The translations under genes and the position numbers were made by a program. This document shows positions 59,951 through 64,000 of a stretch of DNA of 64,000 nt, piece by piece (the first letter of the stretch is position 1; the number at the start of each line of letters is the position of its first letter). The notes beneath the pieces are model-generated. The model was not told the DNA's origin. It worked only from the letters and a program-made list of their open reading frames with translations, and made no database searches. The DNA comes from JBCCCJ01 sp039029315 (GTDB lineage: Bacteria > Bacteroidota > Bacteroidia > J057). The stretch is from positions 1 through 64,000 of the forward strand of contig JBCCGK010000062.1 of assembly GCA_039029315.1 (NCBI GenBank), read 5' to 3'.

Positions 59951-62158
59951 TCAATTACGACGATCATTTCTTCTACGGTTCCCGCCCCCTCCTCGGTTAC
60001 GGTCGCCGCGATCTCTTCTTTCTCTTGGTGGGGGTTCTACATAGCCCTCAGGTTTTGGCAGGAGTACCTTGTGGCTCAAGCGCCACTTGCCTGATTTGGG
60101 ATCGACTCCTGTCAATTTGATTTGAACTTCATCTCCTACTTTGAATACTCCCTCCATACTCTGGAGACGTGAATAAGAGATTTCGGAAATATGTAGCAAG
60201 CCTTCTTTTCCAGGCAAAAACTCTACAAAAGCCCCATAATCCATGATGGATTTTACTTTGGCCGTGTAAACCTCTCCTACTGTTGGTACCTGGATCAATC
60301 GACGAATCTGCTCGACAGCCATCTGAATGGCATCGGCATTGTCCCCTGAAATCATGGCTGTTCCTACGGTCTCAGGCCCTTCTTCCAGATTGATAACGGT
60401 TCCACTGGTCTTTTGGATTTCCTGAATAATCTTGCCTCCTGGCCCAATGACAGAACCAAAATATTCATGTGGAATCTCCATTGAGAAGAATCGTGGTGCA
60501 TATTTGGAGAAATCTTCCCGTGGTTCTGGAAGTGTTTTCAGCATTTCATCCAAAATATGGAGTCTCCCGGTTTTGGATTGTGCCAGGGCTTGCTCGATAA
60601 TCTCATAAGAGAGTCCACGGATTTTGATATCCATTTGGCAGGCAGTCAGTCCATTGGATGTTCCTGCTACCTTGAAGTCCATATCTCCCAGGAAGTCTTC
60701 GTCTCCCAGAATGTCGGACAATACGGCGAAGCCATCATCTGTGGTAATCAATCCCATAGCAATCCCTGAAACAGGGGCTGTGATTTTTACCCCAGCATCC
60801 ATCAGAGACAAACATCCTCCACATACTGATGCCATAGAGGAAGATCCATTTGACTCCAGGATATGAGAAACAACTCTCAATGTATATTCGGTCTCCTCAG
60901 GAACAACCAATTTGAGGGCTCGTTCGGCGAGATTCCCATGTCCAACCTCTCTTCTTGCGGGTCCACGATTGAATTTGACTTCTCCGGTTGAAAATCCGGG
61001 GAATACATATTGCAGCATGAACCGCTTTGAGCCTTTGAAGGTAGCGGTGTCTATGGTTTGCTCATCGAACTTGGTTCCAAGTGTTGTGGTACACAAGGCT
61101 TGTGTTTCTCCCCGTGTAAAGACAGATGATCCATGAGACCGTGGTAGTAAGCCAACCTCGGACCAGATAGGTCTCACTTCATCCAATGCCCGGCCGTCGA
61201 GACGGAGACGTTCATTGACAATCACATCTCTGACGATCTTTTTCTGTATTTTTTTGAAGTATTGCCCAACCCGCGCGTCAAAATGGTCCATCTCTTCATA
61301 CTTCTCGGACAAGTCCTCATACACTTTGTCCTTCAGTGCTCTTATTTTGGCAGATCGGTCTTCCTTGCCCAATGCTCCATGAGCGACTTCACTGAATCCT
61401 TCTGAAACAATCCCTGAAATATCGTCATATAGTTCTTGATTGAACTCCAGAGTTTCATATTCTCTTGGCGTTTTGCCAACAGCTTCTCGAAGTTCTTGCT
61501 GCATCGCATTCATGGCCTTGATCGTCTCATGAGCAAACTTCAAGGCAGCAAGCATATCCTCCTCACTCGCTTCTTTCATCTCTCCCTCAACCATATTGAT
61601 TGAGTCTGAAGTAGCAGCCACCATCAGGTCCATGTCGCAGGATGGCATTTGCTCAAAGGTAGGATTGATCACAAATTCTCCCTCTATTCTGGCCACACGG
61701 ACCTCAGCTACCGGGTCCGGGAATGGAATATCAGAAACCATCAAGGCAGCGGAAGCAGCCAAACAGGCCATTGCATCTGGCTGTTCATTTGAGTCTGAAG
61801 ACATCAGCTGAATCATCAATTGTGTGTCTCCATGATAATCATCCGGGAAGAGCGGTCGTACTGCTCTATCAATCAATCGAGATGTCAGAATTTCATGGTC
61901 TCCCATGCGGCCATCTCTTTTAAAAAAGCCGCCAGGGAATCTTCCCGCAGCGGCAAATTTTTCCATATAGTCTACAGAAAGTGGGAGAAAATCTGTTTCT
62001 ACATTAATCTCTTTCCGTGCAACAGCAGTAGCTAGTAGAATAGTCTCTCCACAGGTGAGCAAAACGGCTCCGTCTGCCTGCTTTGCTAAAGCACCAGTTT
62101 CTATGGAGATTACCCTACCATCCGGCAGGGTAGTGGATTTAGTTATAGATTGCTTCAT
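59951..62158 (-). CDS. pnp: polynucleotide phosphorylase
   Basis: A 735-residue phosphorolytic 3'-5' exoribonuclease. Two RNase PH-like domains (the first with RLIDRAVRPLFPDDYHGDTQ, the second with RSHGSSVFTRGETQAL and DILGDEDFLGDMDFKVAGTS) flank a helical linker; a KH domain (FGSVIGPGGKIIQEIQK) and an S1 domain (YTAKVKSIMDYGAFVEFLPG) follow. The last about 25 residues are a disordered tail rich in Arg, Gly and Asn. The start at 62158 (MKQSITKSTTL) is the family start; 24 codons upstream are open. It acts in the degradosome-like turnover of mRNA. It lies downstream of rpsO, with a terminator between the two. Confidence 0.96.
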   Translation of the reverse strand: MKQSITKSTTLPDGRVISIETGALAKQADGAVLLTCGETILLATAVARKEINVETDFLPLSVDYMEKFAAAGRFPGGFFKRDGRMGDHEILTSRLIDRAVRPLFPDDYHGDTQLMIQLMSSDSNEQPDAMACLAASAALMVSDIPFPDPVAEVRVARIEGEFVINPTFEQMPSCDMDLMVAATSDSINMVEGEMKEASEEDMLAALKFAHETIKAMNAMQQELREAVGKTPREYETLEFNQELYDDISGIVSEGFSEVAHGALGKEDRSAKIRALKDKVYEDLSEKYEEMDHFDARVGQYFKKIQKKIVRDVIVNERLRLDGRALDEVRPIWSEVGLLPRSHGSSVFTRGETQALCTTTLGTKFDEQTIDTATFKGSKRFMLQYVFPGFSTGEVKFNRGPARREVGHGNLAERALKLVVPEETEYTLRVVSHILESNGSSSMASVCGGCLSLMDAGVKITAPVSGIAMGLITTDDGFAVLSDILGDEDFLGDMDFKVAGTSNGLTACQMDIKIRGLSYEIIEQALAQSKTGRLHILDEMLKTLPEPREDFSKYAPRFFSMEIPHEYFGSVIGPGGKIIQEIQKTSGTVINLEEGPETVGTAMISGDNADAIQMAVEQIRRLIQVPTVGEVYTAKVKSIMDYGAFVEFLPGKEGLLHISEISYSRLQSMEGVFKVGDEVQIKLTGVDPKSGKWRLSHKVLLPKPEGYVEPPPRERRDRGDRNRGGGGNRRRNDRRN

Positions 62159-62196
62159 TATCAGTGTTTGTAAAGCGGGGGCGTACCGGTCAGACA

Positions 62197-62230
62197 ATAA
62201 AAAAATTGGGAATTTCCATTGAATTCCCAA
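62197..62230 (-). terminator. intrinsic terminator between rpsO and pnp
   Basis: On the minus strand TTGGGAATT pairs perfectly with AATTCCCAA around a seven-base loop (62206-62230 in plus coordinates) and is followed by a run of seven T (62199-62205). It begins 9 bases after the rpsO stop codon. It would end most rpsO transcripts, so pnp is reached by read-through or from a separate promoter in the 40 bases behind it. Confidence 0.85.
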
Positions 62231-62238
62231 GTGATTTT

Positions 62239-62514
62239 TTATTTCCGAATTCCTAACTCTTTCAATACTGCGCGGTATCGCTCGATATCTTTTGCCTTCA
62301 AATAATCCAGCATTTTTCGTCGCTTCCCAACTAAACGTTGTAGACCGATTCGAGTCGAGTTATCTTTCCTGTTTTTCTTCAGGTGCTCAGTCAGATGTGA
62401 GATGCGGTAGGTAAATAATGCAATCTGAGCTTCTGGAGATCCGGTATCTTTCGCGTCTTTGGCGTGTCCGTGTTTTTCGAAAATTTCTTGCTTCAGCTCC
62501 TTGTACAGGTACAT
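62239..62514 (-). CDS. rpsO: 30S ribosomal protein S15
   Basis: A 91-residue primary 16S rRNA-binding protein. Typical features are KDTGSPEAQIALFTYRISHL, TEHLKKNRKDNSTRIGLQRL and VGKRRKMLDYLKAKDIERYR. Length and order are standard. It is transcribed from a good TAnnTTTG promoter and followed by an intrinsic terminator and pnp, the gene order also known from enterobacteria. Confidence 0.98.
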   Translation of the reverse strand: MYLYKELKQEIFEKHGHAKDAKDTGSPEAQIALFTYRISHLTEHLKKNRKDNSTRIGLQRLVGKRRKMLDYLKAKDIERYRAVLKELGIRK

Positions 62515-62553
62515 GAATGTATTGATTTATTCTAGTCTATTTTTTAGAACAGG

Positions 62554-62584
62554 CAAATATAGAGATTAATTTCTGACAAACCAA
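62554..62584 (-). promoter_or_regulatory. promoter of rpsO
   Basis: On the minus strand TTG (62584-62582), a 20-base spacer and TATATTTG (62561-62554) form a Bacteroidota-type promoter. Transcription would start near 62547, about 33 bases before the rpsO ATG. The last ten bases, TATATTTGCC, are identical to the acpP box. Confidence 0.65.
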
Positions 62585-62792
62585 GAGGATTTCAGATCCC
62601 GGGAGACCTGTATTCCAGCTTATTTCTTTTAGAGAAACAAAAGAAAAATTCCGAAAAATCAGACAAAAAAGAGATGAAAGATTTCATTCATATTGGATTA
62701 AAATATTTTGTTTTCAAAATTTATCTTTATAAAGATTTTATACACATATATCTTTCCTAAAAATAAAATTATTCCAATCCACAGAATGGGTT

Positions 62793-64000
62793 ATGCGCAT
62801 GAAGAATAACTTACTCCCATCTCCTTCCCTTAGCCTACGTCAAAAACTATATCTCGGTATGGGTTCTGCCCTATTCATTGCAGCGCTTGCAGGTGTTTTT
62901 TCGTCGAATGAAGTTTTGGATGCCGACCTTCACTCTTCCCCATCATGTGGTACTGGATACAGCAATTTTACGCTCAAATGGGGGCCGGATGATGATGAAT
63001 TAGATTGGACTGACGGTAGTTTGACGGAAACCTTCGCATATATTGACGGTTCCCAAACCACTTTCACCTGTACGTATTCGGGCAATACCGAAAAGTTCGG
63101 AAAGTTTGGCCCAGGCTCAACGCCTAACATCCAATCTTTTTTCCCAGGTGGAGATAAACCTGCCTTAAGTCAATATATTACTTCAGGTTTTACGGGTTCA
63201 CAGCACCTCACACTCACGATTGATATTAGTCCAGCCATTCCCGCAACCATGGCCTTCGATCTGTATCACATCAATGGATCTTCCTATAGTGGAGATAAGA
63301 TTACGATCTACGCAGAACCAGAAGCAGGTGGATCAAACATTATTCCGACTTATACAAGCAATGGATCAGCAAGTTGGGAAGACCAGGGATCCGGAACCAT
63401 CAACGCTATCGCGAGTAGTACATCCGGGACCAACGCCTATGTAGGTGTGTCATTCAACAACAGTACCCTCGTAGACAAACTTGTCATCAAATGGACCGAA
63501 TGTGACATCTGTGGGGCTGGCGTGCATGGGATTGGAATCGGAAATATTGATTTCTGCTCCATCCCATATTCCGTTGATCCTGACAAAGACAAAATCGATG
63601 CAGAGGATGATATTGATGATGACAATGATGGAATTCCAGATGTGGTAGAAATCTGTGGGACAGCAGCTGCCTCTTCTGTCGATATCCAGGTATTGATCCA
63701 GCTCGACAAATGGGCCAGCGAGAATTCCTGGATTCTTTTCTCAGGCACAGACACCTTTTTGCGCGGGAATTCCTATAGTGTGGCTTACCATTTTGTCGAT
63801 TCGACTTATACTGGAGTGGCAGGGAAGAGCTATACATTTACAATGTTTGATTCTTACGGAGATGGAATGGGTTCCATGAGTGGATATTATCAGATCAAAG
63901 TAGATAATCAAACAGTCGTGGATCCTGTCTATTGGACCAGCGGCTCTTCAGCCACTGCAACATTTACGGCGACTCCAGGAACCTTTCACTGTATAGATGG
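62793..64000 (+). CDS. large secreted protein with calcium-type repeat, cut by the window edge
   Basis: The open frame runs at least 402 codons to the right edge. A signal anchor is visible (QKLYLGMGSALFIAALAGVFS), then a Cys-containing beta-sandwich domain (GTGYSNFTLKWGPDDDELDW to VSFNNSTLVDKLVIKWTECD), then an acidic TSP3-like calcium repeat (DPDKDKIDAEDDIDDDNDGI, PDVVEICG) and another sandwich domain. This layout is typical of very large Bacteroidota surface proteins exported by the type IX system; a sorting domain would lie beyond the window. The start is ATG at 62793 or 62799. The 278 bases between it and the rpsO start hold the rpsO promoter. Confidence 0.8.
   Translation, partial: MRMKNNLLPSPSLSLRQKLYLGMGSALFIAALAGVFSSNEVLDADLHSSPSCGTGYSNFTLKWGPDDDELDWTDGSLTETFAYIDGSQTTFTCTYSGNTEKFGKFGPGSTPNIQSFFPGGDKPALSQYITSGFTGSQHLTLTIDISPAIPATMAFDLYHINGSSYSGDKITIYAEPEAGGSNIIPTYTSNGSASWEDQGSGTINAIASSTSGTNAYVGVSFNNSTLVDKLVIKWTECDICGAGVHGIGIGNIDFCSIPYSVDPDKDKIDAEDDIDDDNDGIPDVVEICGTAAASSVDIQVLIQLDKWASENSWILFSGTDTFLRGNSYSVAYHFVDSTYTGVAGKSYTFTMFDSYGDGMGSMSGYYQIKVDNQTVVDPVYWTSGSSATATFTATPGTFHCID

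Noticed and set aside
59860..60120. Plus-strand frame across the 3' end of pnp
   Set aside because: It is a complement of the Arg/Gly-rich tail and flank of pnp and has no family features.
1..64000. CRISPR array, prophage or complete insertion sequence
   Set aside because: No regularly spaced repeats, phage structural genes, integrase or transposase gene was found; only the small palindromic elements are mobile-looking.

Overview
The window is a chromosomal stretch of a Bacteroidota bacterium, most likely from the Saprospiria or a neighbouring class; the class-level placement is inference. The phylum call rests on features read directly. There are genes of Bacteroidota-restricted types (BT_3928-like DoxX protein, DUF1599, an IPExxxVDY-like protein beside pyk). 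There are type IX secretion-style proteins (GloVer repeats with a C-terminal sorting domain). Promoters are of the TTTG / TAnnTTTG kind, and many signal peptides are of Bacteroidota lipoprotein style. Nearly all of the window is ordinary, densely packed chromosome, with no prophage, CRISPR array or intact insertion sequence.

Layout. 0.3-4.7 kb (minus): outer-membrane barrel, exported alpha/beta hydrolase, membrane-anchored AraC regulator, GNAT acetyltransferase and a small membrane protein. 5-11.8 kb: PQQ dehydrogenase with a built-in cytochrome c domain, an unknown exported protein, a phosphatase-nitrilase pair, BT_3928-like and DUF1599 proteins. 12-14.1 kb: folP-cdaA-folB, linking folate synthesis with c-di-AMP synthesis. 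14.4-16.9 kb: tRNA-Cys and a large OmpA-family protein. 17-23 kb: lipid kinase, lone OppB-like permease, ketoglutarate semialdehyde dehydrogenase, phosphofructokinase, thiolase. 23-26.5 kb (minus): CPBP protease, a broken DinB gene, two glycosyltransferases. 26.7-31.2 kb: pyk with its small partner, divergent from acpP-fabF-rnc. 31.5-35.8 kb (minus): a compact five-gene cluster that encodes only exported proteins. 35.9-39.9 kb: tdk, an HD protein, and an acyltransferase-gpsA pair that starts glycerophospholipid synthesis. 40-43.2 kb: two AhpD-like proteins and the TetR regulator that probably controls them, then a DUF6569/ARPP-1-like protein. 43.3-50.5 kb: fatty-acid and CoA enzymes (acyl-CoA dehydrogenase, SDR, CaiB-type CoA transferase), DUF1573, GNAT, macro-domain and hydroxypyruvate isomerase-like proteins. 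50.7-58.6 kb: exported amidase, four-PAS histidine kinase, class C beta-lactamase-like hydrolase, GloVer-repeat secreted protein. 58.7-62.5 kb (minus): nucleotide-sugar epimerase, pnp and rpsO. The right edge cuts a large secreted protein.

Most unusual points. (1) A small non-coding palindromic element (MITE-like, ends GAGACTGTTT, TNA target) is present in two 161-bp copies, one 185-bp relative and one probable decayed copy. One copy splits a DinB gene, and deleting the element plus one target repeat restores the frame exactly. The other three end exactly at the TAA stop codon of the neighbouring gene. (2) The five-gene exported cluster at 31.5-35.8 kb combines an alkaline-phosphatase-superfamily Tat substrate with four lipoproteins, one with a CX4CH heme motif. 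It looks like a reduced Bacteroidota counterpart of the planctomycete DUF1501/DUF1549/cytochrome gene sets and is the best candidate for an undescribed system. (3) A TetR gene and an AhpD-like pair share the same palindromic operator, and one of the pair has both catalytic cysteines replaced by serine at exactly the aligned positions.
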